A stretch of DNA of 64,000 nucleotides from JAPOXR01 sp965221935 (GTDB lineage Bacteria > Pseudomonadota > Alphaproteobacteria > Rhodobacterales > Rhodobacteraceae). A model generated the notes under the pieces. The model was not told the DNA's origin, did not search any database, and worked only from the letters and a program-made list of their open reading frames with translations. The stretch is from contig CBDCSZ010000053.1 of assembly GCA_965221935.1 (NCBI GenBank), positions 1 through 64,000 of the forward strand, given 5' to 3'. Both the position numbers and the translations under genes were made by a program. This document shows, piece by piece, positions 16,749 through 25,418 of this stretch. The stretch's first letter is position 1, and the number at the start of each line of letters is the position of its first letter.

Positions 16749-19184
16749 CTACCATGTCCATAAAAAAGGGGCTGGACAATGGGCTGCCCCCATGATAGTC
16801 CGGCCGCATGGCACAGTCACAGATCAGCCGCACATTGCGGGACGAGGCGGCGGTCGCGCGGGTGGCGTCGATCCTGTCGCAGGAACGGTTCGACAGCCGA
16901 TCCGCCCTGGGCCGCCGCATCTGCGAGGAGTTCTCGTTTCTCGACGCGCGCGGCCGGCCTCAGCTTGCCGGGTGCATGAAAGCGCTCGGCGCCTTGGCCG
17001 AGAGGGATTCCGGCATCGCCCTTCCTCCGCCGAAGGCGCCGGCGCCGGCGGCGGGGCCGCGTCTCCTTGAGGCCGGCGTCCCCGAGCCCGAGGATGTGCC
17101 GCCGCATCCCGCGCGGATAGGGGGCCTCGGGATCGTCGCCGTCACGCGCGCTGCGGACCGTGTCCTGTGGAACACGCTGGTCGCGCGCGAGCATCCGCAC
17201 GGGATGACGGTCTTCGCGGGCCGCCAGGTCCGCTACCTCGTCGGCTCGGCGCACGGCTGGCTGGGGGCGGCGGGGTTTTCCGCCGCGGCGCTGCGGGTGG
17301 CGGCGCGGGACCGCTGGATCGGGTGGGACGACGAGGGGCGACGGTCGCATCTCGAGCGCGTCGTCTGCCTGAGCCGCTTCCTGATCCGGCCGTCCGCGCG
17401 CTGCCCGCACCTGGCCAGCCATGTCCTCGGCCGCATCCTGCGCCGCCTGCCGGGCGACTTCGCGGAGCGCTACGGCTTCCGTCCGTATCTCGTTGAGAGT
17501 TTCGCCGACGAGGGGTATGACGGCACCTGCCTCAGGGCAGCGAACTTTCTGCGCGTCGGAAAGACGGAAGGCCGGGGCCGGCAGGACCGGGACCACCGGC
17601 GGGCGAAGACCGTGAAGACGGTCTTTGTGCGCGAGCTGGAACGCTCCTGGCGCAGGAAGCTCGGCGTCCCGCACGTCGACCACGCGCCCTCGCTGGAGCC
17701 GGGCGAGGGGCTGAACGCGCAGGACTGGGCGGAGAACGAGTTCGGAGGGGCGCCCTTGGGCGACAAGCGACTTTCTGCGCGCCTGGCGAAGAGCGCCGGC
17801 CTTCTGGCGGCGTATCCCGGGCAGAAGATCAACGCCTCCAGCGACAGCGGCGGCAACGAGATCGCCGGCTTCTACCGCCTGATCGAGGCGCCCGCCGAGT
17901 CGGAGGTCACGGTGCCGAACATCCTCGCGCCGCACCGCGGGCGCAGCATCCAGCGGATGCGCGGCCAGCGGACGGTCCTGGCGATCCAGGACGGCACGGA
18001 CCTGAACTTCTCCCGCCGTCCCGGCTGTGACGGGCTGCAGCTGATCGGAAAGAACCAGACGGCGGCGACGAGCCTGGGGCTGCACATGCACGCGACGCTG
18101 GCGGTGACGGGGACGGGCCTGCCGCTGGGCGTGCTCGAGACGGGTTTCGATCCGGCGAAGGCGCTCTCGAAAGAGGAGGAGAGGCGCCGCAAGACGGCGC
18201 GGTGGCTCGAAGGGTTCGACGACATCGCCGCCGCCGCGCGCGAGATCGGCGGAAAGACGCGGGTGATCTCCGTGTGCGACCGGGAGGCGGACATGTTCGC
18301 GCTGTTCGACGCGCAGCGCCGCCGTCCGCGCGTCGAGCTTCTGGTGCGCGCCAAGCATGACAGGGTTCTCGGCAGGGGACAGGCGAAGCTGTTCGCGGCG
18401 ATGGCCGGCGGCGCCGCCGGCGGCATGATCGACATCGAGATCGAGGGGCTGACGGCGCGTCCGAAATCCAGCCGGAAGAAGGCCCGCCCCGCGCGGCAGA
18501 AGCGGCTGGCGAGCTGCGAGCTGCGGTTCCGCCGCGTCACGCTGCCGGCGACGGACGCCGTCCCCGGCGCGGAGCCGGTTTCCTTGCACGGGGTTCACGT
18601 CAGGGAAATCGCGCCGCCCGAGGGCGAGGACCCCGTGCAGTGGTTCCTGCTGACCACGCTCAGGGTCAAGAGCGCAGAGGAGGCTGCGGAAACCGTCGGC
18701 TTCTACCTTCAAAGATGGCGCGTCGAGGATTTCTTCCGCGTCCTGAAGTCCGGCTGCCGCGTCGAGTTCCTGCTGTTCCGCACCGCCGACAGGCTGCAGC
18801 GGGCGATCGCGATCAACGCGGTGATCGCCTGGCGCATCATGGTGATGACACTGCTCGGCCGCCAGGTTCCCGACTGCGCGCCGCAGCTGATGTTCGCCGA
18901 CCAGGAACTCGGCTTCCTGCGCGACTACGCGAACAGGCACGGCCTGGAAGTGCCGGAGCGGCTCGGCGACGCCGTGCGCCTGGTCGCGCATCTGGGCGGC
19001 TACCGCGACCGAAAGCACGATCCGGAGCCCGGAAACCAGATCATGTGGCACGGGCAGACGCGGCTGACGAGCGCCGCGCTGGGCCATGAAATCGGTCGTG
19101 AAGTCGGGTTCCGGGACGGCCAGAAGCATGCACTGAGAGCCAAGGGATAGAACGTTGCTATGCAGAGTTATGTATACTCGGTAG
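16749..19184 (+). mobile_element. IS4/IS50-like insertion sequence carrying a DUF4338-transposase fusion
   Basis: The element is bounded by direct copies of GGCTAGGC. Both ends begin CTACC (read inward); the right end, CTACCGAGTATACATAACT, resembles the Tn5/IS50 end in its TATACA core, while the left end is more degenerate. It lies exactly between codons of the KS domain: removing the element and one TSD gives SGISLA-MLANRVSY in frame, as in normal ketosynthases. A single 780-codon transposase gene fills it. Confidence 0.8.
16808..19150 (+). CDS. Tn5-like (IS4-family) transposase with an N-terminal DUF4338 (DruA-like) domain
   Basis: The 780-residue protein joins two parts. Residues about 1-290 resemble DUF4338, the domain of DruA in Druantia anti-phage systems (ARDRWIGWDDEGRRSHLERV, VCLSRFLIRPSARCPHLASH, AERYGFRPYLVESF). 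Residues about 305-770 are a Tn5/IS50-type transposase: the N-terminal DNA-binding region WAENEFGGAPLGDKRLSARL, then catalytic blocks AIQDGTDLNF (about 392), SVCDREADMF (about 490) and QRWRVEDFFRVLKSGC (about 633), matching the DDE triad and YREK signature. The frame is open and the start ATG is 60 bp inside the left end. DUF4338 fused to IS4 transposases may aid DNA binding or target choice; its role here is unknown. Confidence 0.85.
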   Translation: MAQSQISRTLRDEAAVARVASILSQERFDSRSALGRRICEEFSFLDARGRPQLAGCMKALGALAERDSGIALPPPKAPAPAAGPRLLEAGVPEPEDVPPHPARIGGLGIVAVTRAADRVLWNTLVAREHPHGMTVFAGRQVRYLVGSAHGWLGAAGFSAAALRVAARDRWIGWDDEGRRSHLERVVCLSRFLIRPSARCPHLASHVLGRILRRLPGDFAERYGFRPYLVESFADEGYDGTCLRAANFLRVGKTEGRGRQDRDHRRAKTVKTVFVRELERSWRRKLGVPHVDHAPSLEPGEGLNAQDWAENEFGGAPLGDKRLSARLAKSAGLLAAYPGQKINASSDSGGNEIAGFYRLIEAPAESEVTVPNILAPHRGRSIQRMRGQRTVLAIQDGTDLNFSRRPGCDGLQLIGKNQTAATSLGLHMHATLAVTGTGLPLGVLETGFDPAKALSKEEERRRKTARWLEGFDDIAAAAREIGGKTRVISVCDREADMFALFDAQRRRPRVELLVRAKHDRVLGRGQAKLFAAMAGGAAGGMIDIEIEGLTARPKSSRKKARPARQKRLASCELRFRRVTLPATDAVPGAEPVSLHGVHVREIAPPEGEDPVQWFLLTTLRVKSAEEAAETVGFYLQRWRVEDFFRVLKSGCRVEFLLFRTADRLQRAIAINAVIAWRIMVMTLLGRQVPDCAPQLMFADQELGFLRDYANRHGLEVPERLGDAVRLVAHLGGYRDRKHDPEPGNQIMWHGQTRLTSAALGHEIGREVGFRDGQKHALRAKG

Positions 19185-19649
19185 GGCTAGGCTGATGCCG
19201 GACACGGAATACTCGGTCACGCCATGCTGCGGCCGCCAGTTGGACACGGCCGGAACCTGCGATCCGATAAACACCCCGGTAGGGCTGTTGTGCAGCGAGT
19301 GAAGGTCCCAGCCGACGTGTTCGATGGCCTCCCACGCGCAATTGAGCAGCATCCTTATCTGCGGTTCGGTCTGCCTCAATTCATTGTGGGACATGCCGAA
19401 GAATGCACGGTCAAACAGCAGCTCGTCGTCGCCGCGAATCAATCCCTCGTATGGGCTCGCAAGCCGACCAGGCCCCGAAAAAACCCCGATGGGCAGGTGA
19501 CCTTTTCCGTAGCGATCGATGACCGGCTCTTGGACGATCCCGCGCCCGGCCAGCAGCCTCCAGAAATCGGAATCCGACTGAATGCCGCCGGGCATGCGAT
19601 AGCTGTACTCGACGATGGCAACGCCGTTGTCCGCGCTTGGCAAAGTCAT
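19185..19649 (-). pseudogene. PKS fragment: N-terminal part of the KS domain
   Basis: The frame starts at ATG 19649 and reads VAIVEYSYRMPGGIQSDSDF, the canonical first strand of ketosynthases, then LFDRAFFGMSHNELRQTEPQ and RMLLNCAWEAIEHVGWD. It reaches SPTGVFIGSQVPAV and SVSGISLA before the IS begins; the last few codons to 19158 are IS sequence. The usual KS motif DPQQRLLLE appears as EPQIRMLLN. The AT-rich 250-bp gap to the next gene probably carries the promoter. Confidence 0.82.
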
Positions 19650-19902
19650 GCTTTTACTCGATCAGTCAACAGGGGAACAGCCGTTCCAAGTGAGCCAGCC
19701 AATCGTCTGACAATTGCCATGACATAAGAAAAACCAGATCTACATGCATTCCAATTAAACAAATACAATGCGAAGAGAAAATTGGACCATTGTATGCGTA
19801 GCCTAGCGTGAAGACGGTTTGCGGTCCAAGGGCCAGTGCGGAGCACGCGGATTTGGTTGTTCAACGCCCGAATGTTTCCCGCGCCACGCCGTGCCATGCG
19901 GA

Positions 19903-20667
19903 CTACTTCGGCGCCATCCTGAGCGCGCCGTCGAACCGGATTACCGAACCGTTCATGAAGGTGTTCTCCGCGATGTGAAGGACGAACGCTGCGAACTCGT
20001 CCGCGCTCCCAAGGCGCTTGGGATAAACCGTGGCCTCGACCAGGAACTGTTTCGCCGGCTCTGACAGACCTCCCATCATCGGCGTGTCCATCAGACCGGG
20101 TGCGATGCAGTTCACGCGGATTCCCTTGCCTGCAAGCTCGCGCGCGAGTGGGATCGTCATTGCCGCGACGCCGCCCTTCGAGGCGGCATAGTCGAGTTGC
20201 CCAATCTGCCCCTCGAAGGCAGCAACCGAGGCTGTGGTCACGATACAGCCGCGCTCGTTGTCTTCCATGGGCTCCAGGGCGGCCATGTCGGCGGCAGCCA
20301 GCCTGCAAGAGTTGATCGTGCCGATCAGGTTGACGAGGATCGCGCGGGTGACCTTTTCGAGCGGGCTTGCCTTGCCGTCACGCCCTACCAGTCTGGCGCT
20401 GGGGGCGATGCCGGCGCAGGCGACCATGATGCGTGCCGGCCCCAACTGCGCGCGCATTGCCGCCATGGCTGCCTCGTGGCTCACCGGATCGACTACGTCG
20501 CACACTGCTGCGGCGCCGCCGATCTCAGCCGTGACGCTTCGCGCCTGCTTCGCATTGGTGTCCAGTATGCCGACCCTGGCGCCGGCGGAAGCGAGCGCCC
20601 GCGCCGTCGCCTCTCCCAGCCCGGATGCGCCGCCGGTGACGAGCACCGTTTGCCCGTAGACATTCAT
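19903..20667 (-). CDS. SDR-family dehydrogenase, type II 3-hydroxyacyl-CoA dehydrogenase-like
   Basis: The 254-residue product begins MNVYGQTVLVTGGASGLGEATARAL, with the Rossmann glycine motif TGGASGLG. It also has CAGIAPSARLVG, the Ser block GCIVTTASVAAFEGQIG and the catalytic YAASKGG (Tyr-x-x-x-Lys). Text such as LDYAASKGGVAAMTIPLARELAGKGIRVNCIAPGL is typical of 17-beta-HSD10-like 3-hydroxyacyl-CoA dehydrogenases. The open frame extends 91 codons upstream without homology, so the ATG at 20667 is preferred. It shares direction with the PKS, lies just upstream, and may have supplied or processed acyl-CoA, but it could equally be a free-standing beta-oxidation enzyme. Confidence 0.85.
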   Translation of the reverse strand: MNVYGQTVLVTGGASGLGEATARALASAGARVGILDTNAKQARSVTAEIGGAAAVCDVVDPVSHEAAMAAMRAQLGPARIMVACAGIAPSARLVGRDGKASPLEKVTRAILVNLIGTINSCRLAAADMAALEPMEDNERGCIVTTASVAAFEGQIGQLDYAASKGGVAAMTIPLARELAGKGIRVNCIAPGLMDTPMMGGLSEPAKQFLVEATVYPKRLGSADEFAAFVLHIAENTFMNGSVIRFDGALRMAPK

Positions 20668-21052
20668 GTCTAAACTCACCCGCCGATACAGGGCCAGCAT
20701 AACAAGGCGCCGATCACGAATGGAAGTGAAAGAGTCCGCGCAATTCTCATCGTCAGGACGGAGCGCGCGCGGCCTCACAATGCCGTTCTCCCTTGACTTC
20801 TCGTAGCGGGCGCCGGGGATCAGATACAGAAAGGGCTCCTCGAGGCGCCGGTCTGAGAACGCGGCCGGCGCGTCAATGCGCTTGACGACGCTTGGGACAG
20901 CGGCGGCAGAGAAGCTGTGGCCGCACAGATCCTCTGTCACCGGCCATACCCTGCGCGCCGGAACGCCCTATACACACAACTCTGCGGGCGCCGCGGCCAC
21001 AGCCCTCTCCGATCTCCGGCAGCGCTCGAACACCTCCATCGGGAACCGGCCA
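20668..21052. other. Intergenic stretch upstream of the SDR
   Basis: About 385 bp with a long open minus-strand frame continuing upstream of the SDR start but without recognised homology. No clear RNA gene or repeat was seen. Confidence 0.3.
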
Positions 21053-21259
21053 TCACAGTCCTGCGGTGTCCGGAGCTCCTTCCGGGCAGCGCTCGCCACA
21101 CGCGTCCGCCCGCCCTCTGGCCGCGCCGAAGGTCTCCGTCATCTCCGCCTCCGACACATCCTGCGGACACACCCTCGAGTCATAGCGGATAAAATCGTCG
21201 TCCCTGACTGGCAGCGTCTTGATCCCGGCCGCGACCTCTTTAGGACTGCGTCTGGTCAT
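21053..21259 (-). CDS. Small hypothetical protein
   Basis: A 68-residue frame begins MTRRSPKEVAAGIKTLPVRD after a good ribosome-binding site (GGAAGGAGCACACC then ATG), which is the main support. The second half (GARGRADACGERCPEGAPD) loses protein-like composition, so the true end may have been lost to a frameshift. I do not recognise the family. Confidence 0.35.
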   Translation of the reverse strand: MTRRSPKEVAAGIKTLPVRDDDFIRYDSRVCPQDVSEAEMTETFGAARGRADACGERCPEGAPDTAGL

Positions 21260-21635
21260 GGTGTGCTCCTTCCTCGCCAGGAATTGATTCTACGATCACC
21301 GGCATGCCATGCCCAACGGAACCCCGCATTCGCTCTTGCAGAACCTTTTTACAGAACCCCGCACCGACGCCCGCCCGACTCCAGCCTCTGCACGCCAGTC
21401 ATCCCGTCATCGCCTCCATGTCCGAAAGCACTTCAGCCGCCGCCCGTTCCTCGATCCGCGCATAACCCAATACCGCCTTGCCCCGATCTTCCCGGCTGCG
21501 ATTTCGCAGTTCCCTCTTCTGCTGCGGCTTCGCTCCCGGCAGACTTGCCGCCGTCTCCAACCCATGGAAGGAAGGGTCTCGCTTGCATTGCGGTGCGCTC
21601 TGGGGCATCGATGCGGCATGGAAGGGCGGGAACAT
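21260..21635. other. Intergenic stretch
   Basis: About 375 bp between the small minus-strand ORF and the membrane protein. An open plus-strand frame runs through it but its composition is not protein-like. No gene is supported. Confidence 0.3.
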
Positions 21636-21998
21636 ATGGCGCGGCTCGGGTTTTGGCTTCTGGCGCTGCTCTGGCTGCCGGCCGGGGTGGTGGCGCAGGC
21701 TGTGGCCCGGTTTGGATTGTTCAATGGCGCGTTTGTAGGCCCTTGGGAGCTGCTCGCGGCGCTGGGTTCGCTCGCTCCGGTCGTGCTTTGCGGATTGCCG
21801 CTACCCATCGGTTGCCGCCGCCTCAGTCGGCTCGGGTACCGGCGCACCGCTTGGTTGTCTGGTATTGGGCTTGGCGCCATCACAATCCCAGTGGCGGTAT
21901 TCGCGGGCCTGCTTGGACCGCTCGCGATCGCGGCCGGGGCCTTGCTGTTCAGCGTGCCGGTCTGGATCGCCTGTTGGTGGCTCGCGCGCGACGGCTGA
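21636..21998 (+). CDS. Small integral membrane protein of unknown function
   Basis: The 120-residue product starts MARLGFWLLALLWLPAGVV after a GAAGGGCGGGA ribosome-binding site. It holds four hydrophobic segments: about 4-22, 36-55, 76-92 and 96-117. The open frame extends to 21309, but the upstream part is not protein-like. I do not recognise the family; a two-hairpin membrane protein is the best description. No operon partner is evident. Confidence 0.55.
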   Translation: MARLGFWLLALLWLPAGVVAQAVARFGLFNGAFVGPWELLAALGSLAPVVLCGLPLPIGCRRLSRLGYRRTAWLSGIGLGAITIPVAVFAGLLGPLAIAAGALLFSVPVWIACWWLARDG

Positions 21999-22471
21999 CC
22001 GGGGAAGACTGCTGGATGGCCGCACAGCGGGGCAGCGTTGCGAACCGGCGACGCCGATACAGGTCTGGGAACCGGTCAAACTGACGCGTCGGACGCTCGC
22101 CAATGGGATGCCATCCAATTCAGGCTAAGGCGTACAAGTGCGGCCGGCCGGTCGCTCACCGACCGCGGGCATTGGCGAGTAAAGGCTATGGCTCGGTTTC
22201 GGGCGGTCAGGCGATGAAGGCGTCGAAGTGTTGTGCTGCGGGGGCGTGGGGCGTCATCTGGTCTGTCGGCAAAGTCCCGAGAGTTGCAGGAAAGGATCCC
22301 GTTGCTGTGCCTGACGATCGCCGCGGCAAGAACATGATGGTCGTCGTGACCGGGAAGGTCGCGTCAGGGGATAAGCATTCCGTATCCGGTGACCAGCGGT
22401 TGGTTCGATACACTAGATTCCATTCCCTCGCGAGCCGTGAAACCGTGCTCCGCGCCGCCGTCATGCGGCCT
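21999..22471. other. Intergenic stretch before the IS630 remnant
   Basis: About 470 bp where only low-quality reading frames occur. It may include part of the decayed IS630 element. Confidence 0.3.
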
Positions 22472-23118
22472 ATGGAAACGGAGACAGGACCAACGGGCAG
22501 GAAACCGGCGCGGCGGGAAATCGAGCTTTCGGGCGAAGACTGCGAGCGCCTCGAACAGATCACGGGCAACCCCCTTAGCCTCCAGAGGCGCGTCTGGCGC
22601 GCCGACATCATCCTGGAGCCCGGCTCGGGCCGCGGCCTGGCCGGGACCATGCGGCGGACGGGCATGTCGATGCCGACGGTCTGGCACTGGCACTGAGGCT
22701 GGGGATGGCCGTCTCCGCCATGCGCGGCATACTGAGGGACAACGGCTTCCGGCCGCGCCGCCGGGGACATCGCGCCCGAATCCCCGGTCCGCGTCATTCC
22801 CGGCAACGTGTCCCCGCGCAGGCCCGCCGAGGTCCGCGAGTGGCTGAAAGGCCGTCCCGGCCGGACGTTCCACTTCACACCGGACCCCGGCCTCCTGGAC
22901 GAACGCCGTCGAGGGGTTCTACTCCAGGCTCCCACGGCAGAGGCTGAAGAACCCGGTCTTCGGCCCGCTCGACGAGCGCATCGTGGCGACAGTGGGCCAC
23001 ATCGCCCGCCGCAGCGCCAGCGCCGCCCGCCCGTTTCGCTGGAGCAGGAAGCCGTTCATGACGATGCGGACAGGGTTGTCGGACGCGCGCCGGTCGAGGC
23101 TGCGTGCCGAGTGACTTC
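22472..23118 (+). pseudogene. Degenerate IS630-family transposase
   Basis: The first block, RREIELSGEDCERLEQIT...VWRADIILEPGSG, matches the N-terminal helix-turn-helix of IS630 transposases (cf. usual LSREERxxLE and RARIVL). It stops at a TGA near 22694. Out-of-frame blocks follow: VSAMRGILRDNGF (about 22710), PAEVREWLKGRPGRTFHFT (about 22822-22878) and then VEGFYSRLPRQRLKNPVFG in a third frame (about 22908-22965), which correspond to the C-terminal catalytic part. The middle with the first Asp is deleted. It is dead. Confidence 0.6.
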
Positions 23119-23272
23119 GCGAATGATTTGGCTGCGCGATGTCGGTGGGTCTTATTTCATTGCAGTCGGGGTATCTCCAAAGCTGCAGGCTTCGGCGATG
23201 ACGTGGTCGGATGGACACTCAGGAGGCACACGGGCTAAACTGGGCAACCGGCGGCGGCCGGGCTTGGCGAAC

Positions 23273-24169
23273 ATGGAAAAAACGATGCGACTCGCGGGAA
23301 ATGTGCTGACTTCCTTGCTATTGTTGGCGGTGTCGGTGCCCGGTATCGCAGGCGATTTGCGCATTGCGGCTTGGAACCTGGAGCATCTTGACGACACCGA
23401 CGAAGCGGGATGCGTTGGGCGAATCTCTGCAGACTATAGCGCGCTTGCGCGGCAGGTAATTGAGCTGAACGCCGATATCATCGCCTTCCAAGAGGTGGAG
23501 AATGCCGCAGCCGCACATCGTGTGTTCCCCGAAAACCAATGGCATGTCGAGATGTCCGGACGGCCATCGACGGGACCGAGCCGCACTTGCTGGGGCAAAC
23601 CAGATGCGCAGGTCGGGCATTTGGCGACCGGGTTTGCGATCCGGCGCGGGGTTGCCAACCGCCGGCACGTAGACCTGAGCGCGCTGGGCGCGGACGACAG
23701 TTTTCTGCGCTGGGGAACTGATATTGCGGTCACGGAGAAGGGCCGTTCGCTGCGGCTGCTTTCGGTACATCTCAAAAGCGGCTGCTGGGGCGCAAAACAG
23801 GACAGCGAGACCAAGTCAGAGAAGGTCTGCGCGACGCTGCGCGGCCAGATGGAACAGCTAAAGGCCTGGGCAGACGCCCGGCGGGCGGAGGGGACGGCGT
23901 TTGTCATTCTCGGGGACTTCAACCGGCGCTTGGTGCTCCCCGACGACTGGGCTTGGCGACTCCTGTCGCCATCGGAGGCGCCGCTGCGGCTGCTCACGGA
24001 AAGCGAGCTGACGCGCTGCGATCCGCGGTATACGGCGTTCATCGACCACCTGGTGGCGGGCGGCGGCGCGGAGGTGATGCCGGCGCCGGGCTCGTTTCGC
24101 GAAGCCGCCCGGCAAGGCAAGCATCCCGATCATTGCGCCGTATCGGCGGTGTTTCGGATCGGGAGCTAA
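23273..24169 (+). CDS. Exported endonuclease/exonuclease/phosphatase-family protein
   Basis: The 298-residue product opens with a signal peptide (hydrophobic LTSLLLLAVSVPGIAG). The EEP fold follows: LRIAAWNLEHLD near 29 (Asn for metal), IIAFQEVEN near 69 (Glu), LLSVHLKSGCWG near 160, FVILGDFNR near 204 (Asp-Asn) and KHPDHCAVSAVF at the end (Asp-His pair). These are the metal and phosphate residues shared with DNase I and phospholipid phosphatases. The open frame runs further upstream into IS630 debris, so the ATG at 23273 was chosen; ATG 23285 is an alternative. A periplasmic nuclease or phosphodiesterase is likely; the substrate cannot be told. Confidence 0.85.
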   Translation: MEKTMRLAGNVLTSLLLLAVSVPGIAGDLRIAAWNLEHLDDTDEAGCVGRISADYSALARQVIELNADIIAFQEVENAAAAHRVFPENQWHVEMSGRPSTGPSRTCWGKPDAQVGHLATGFAIRRGVANRRHVDLSALGADDSFLRWGTDIAVTEKGRSLRLLSVHLKSGCWGAKQDSETKSEKVCATLRGQMEQLKAWADARRAEGTAFVILGDFNRRLVLPDDWAWRLLSPSEAPLRLLTESELTRCDPRYTAFIDHLVAGGGAEVMPAPGSFREAARQGKHPDHCAVSAVFRIGS

Positions 24170-24412
24170 GGCGTGGTCAGTTAGAACCGTACGCGCCGAA
24201 TTTCCGTTTGTCGCGGACCGCGTCGGTTTCCCGGTAGTTCCAAACGCAGCGGAGATGATTTTCCTTAACGGCAAGTGAGAGTGGGGTCGGACGAAAAACC
24301 GCCACGCGCTTACGTCCTGACCAGCGAACCCTGCCACGGGCAAATCCGTTGGACCTGCTCATGGAGAACGTTTGCGCCAGTTGCAGGCCCAACGTGCAGT
24401 CGCGCCGCGGAG
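24170..24412. other. Intergenic, no gene recognised
   Basis: No protein-like frame beyond the radical SAM fragment that follows on the minus strand. Confidence 0.3.
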
Positions 24413-24556
24413 CTCATAGTTCGCAGGAAACATCGCGGCGACGGTCAGTAACCCCAGAGGCGGATGGGTCGCCTTGGTCCCCGAAAACTCCAGCGCGTGT
24501 TCAGCGCCCCAATAGGACGGCGGGTGTTCTGGGTAAATCAACAGAGCGGTTGGCAA
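24413..24556 (-). pseudogene. N-terminal stub of a B12-binding radical SAM protein
   Basis: Starting at a TTG at 24556, the frame reads LLIYPEHPPSYWGAEHALEF then ATHPPLGLLTVAAMFPANYE, matching the first cobalamin-binding strands of B12-binding radical SAM enzymes with a DUF4070 C-terminus. After YELR the resemblance ends, and neither the CxxxCxxC cluster motif nor the rest is found. It is a truncated relic. Confidence 0.5.
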
Positions 24557-25418
24557 GGCCGGGTTCTCCCACGATCCAACCCTTCACGCGGTGCGAGTAT
24601 AAAACCCCTGCAAGGCGTGTCAATTGCGACCAAAAAATTCGACGCTTCTGGCATGAATCGCCCTTCTTCCGGCCCCTGTCCGAGCTGAGCCACTGGCGAT
24701 ACAAATGATTCCGCATCCGGTGGGAATTCCAACGGGCTTTGGCGATGCGGGACTCGTGGACCGGCCGGTCTGCGGGGCGCGGCGCCATCGTCCCGTCACC
24801 GAGACATACACAGCGCTTCTCGAAGCCCTGTTTTGCCCGTCGTTGATGAGCTGAAAAAGAGAAGGGCTCGGTCCATTTTCAGGCGGCCGACCTTGTCGAC
24901 CAAGAAGAGCTCCGGTCAGGGCAGTGTTTTCGCTGGGGTTGACAGAGCCGGGCTCCTGTATGTTCTTGATGCTCCGTTGGATGGCAAAGCCGAACTGGCC
25001 GCGCGTCCATGGGTTTGGCAGATTGGCGGAATGCGTTGCGGTTGTGAGCCACCGGTTGTCGCACCAGATCGATCTGGATTTTCAGTATCTGCTTGCGGGC
25101 CGCGGCCGTGCTTCATTCACACTGCCCACGCTGCAATTGGACACATCTGCTGCTTGGCGAAACTTTCTCCTTTGCAATTCACTCGTCCCGTCAGGTTTTC
25201 GTGCTTTTCGCCGACTGCGCGGGCACGCCCTCCCGGCGCAGCCAAACTCCGCAGGGCTTCACAGAACGCATTTGGGAGTCTGCGGCCGCTGGTTTTGCTC
25301 CATCCGCCGCGGCCGCTCTCCGCTTGCCAGACCGAATTCGCCAGACGCCCATGGCGCCGCAAACACGCTTGCCGGACCAGACGCCGCGCCTTCAATCGAA
25401 GGGGCGCGGACCTGGCGG
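24557..25418. other. 860-bp gene-poor stretch
   Basis: Several overlapping open frames exist on both strands, but none has recognisable motifs or consistent composition. No IS, tRNA or repeat was spotted. Confidence 0.3.

Larger units (their letters stand above)
10137..19649 (-). pseudogene. Highly reducing type I polyketide synthase, broken (KS-AT-DH-ER-KR-ACP)
   Basis: Six collinear minus-strand pieces add up to one PKS gene of about 7.07 kb after removing the IS at 16749-19184 and one 8-bp TSD, i.e. about 2,350 codons. Domain order is KS, AT, DH, a structural/pseudo-KR linker, ER, KR and ACP, which is the full set for a saturated polyketide or fatty-acid-like chain. Lesions are the IS, an extra T-type base in a run at 15186-15188, a TGA at 14115-14117, a length change in a C run at 13886-13891, and an extra base at 12026-12027. 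The catalytic residues are still recognisable: KS Cys in TACSAGL, AT Ser in GHSSG, DH His in EHRVHHAPIMP. The separate pieces are listed below. Confidence 0.85.

Noticed and set aside
16817..19129. Long open frame (770 codons) on the minus strand opposite the DUF4338-Tn5-like transposase
   Set aside because: It mirrors the codon pattern of the transposase in very GC-rich DNA and has no recognisable motif; it is a shadow frame.
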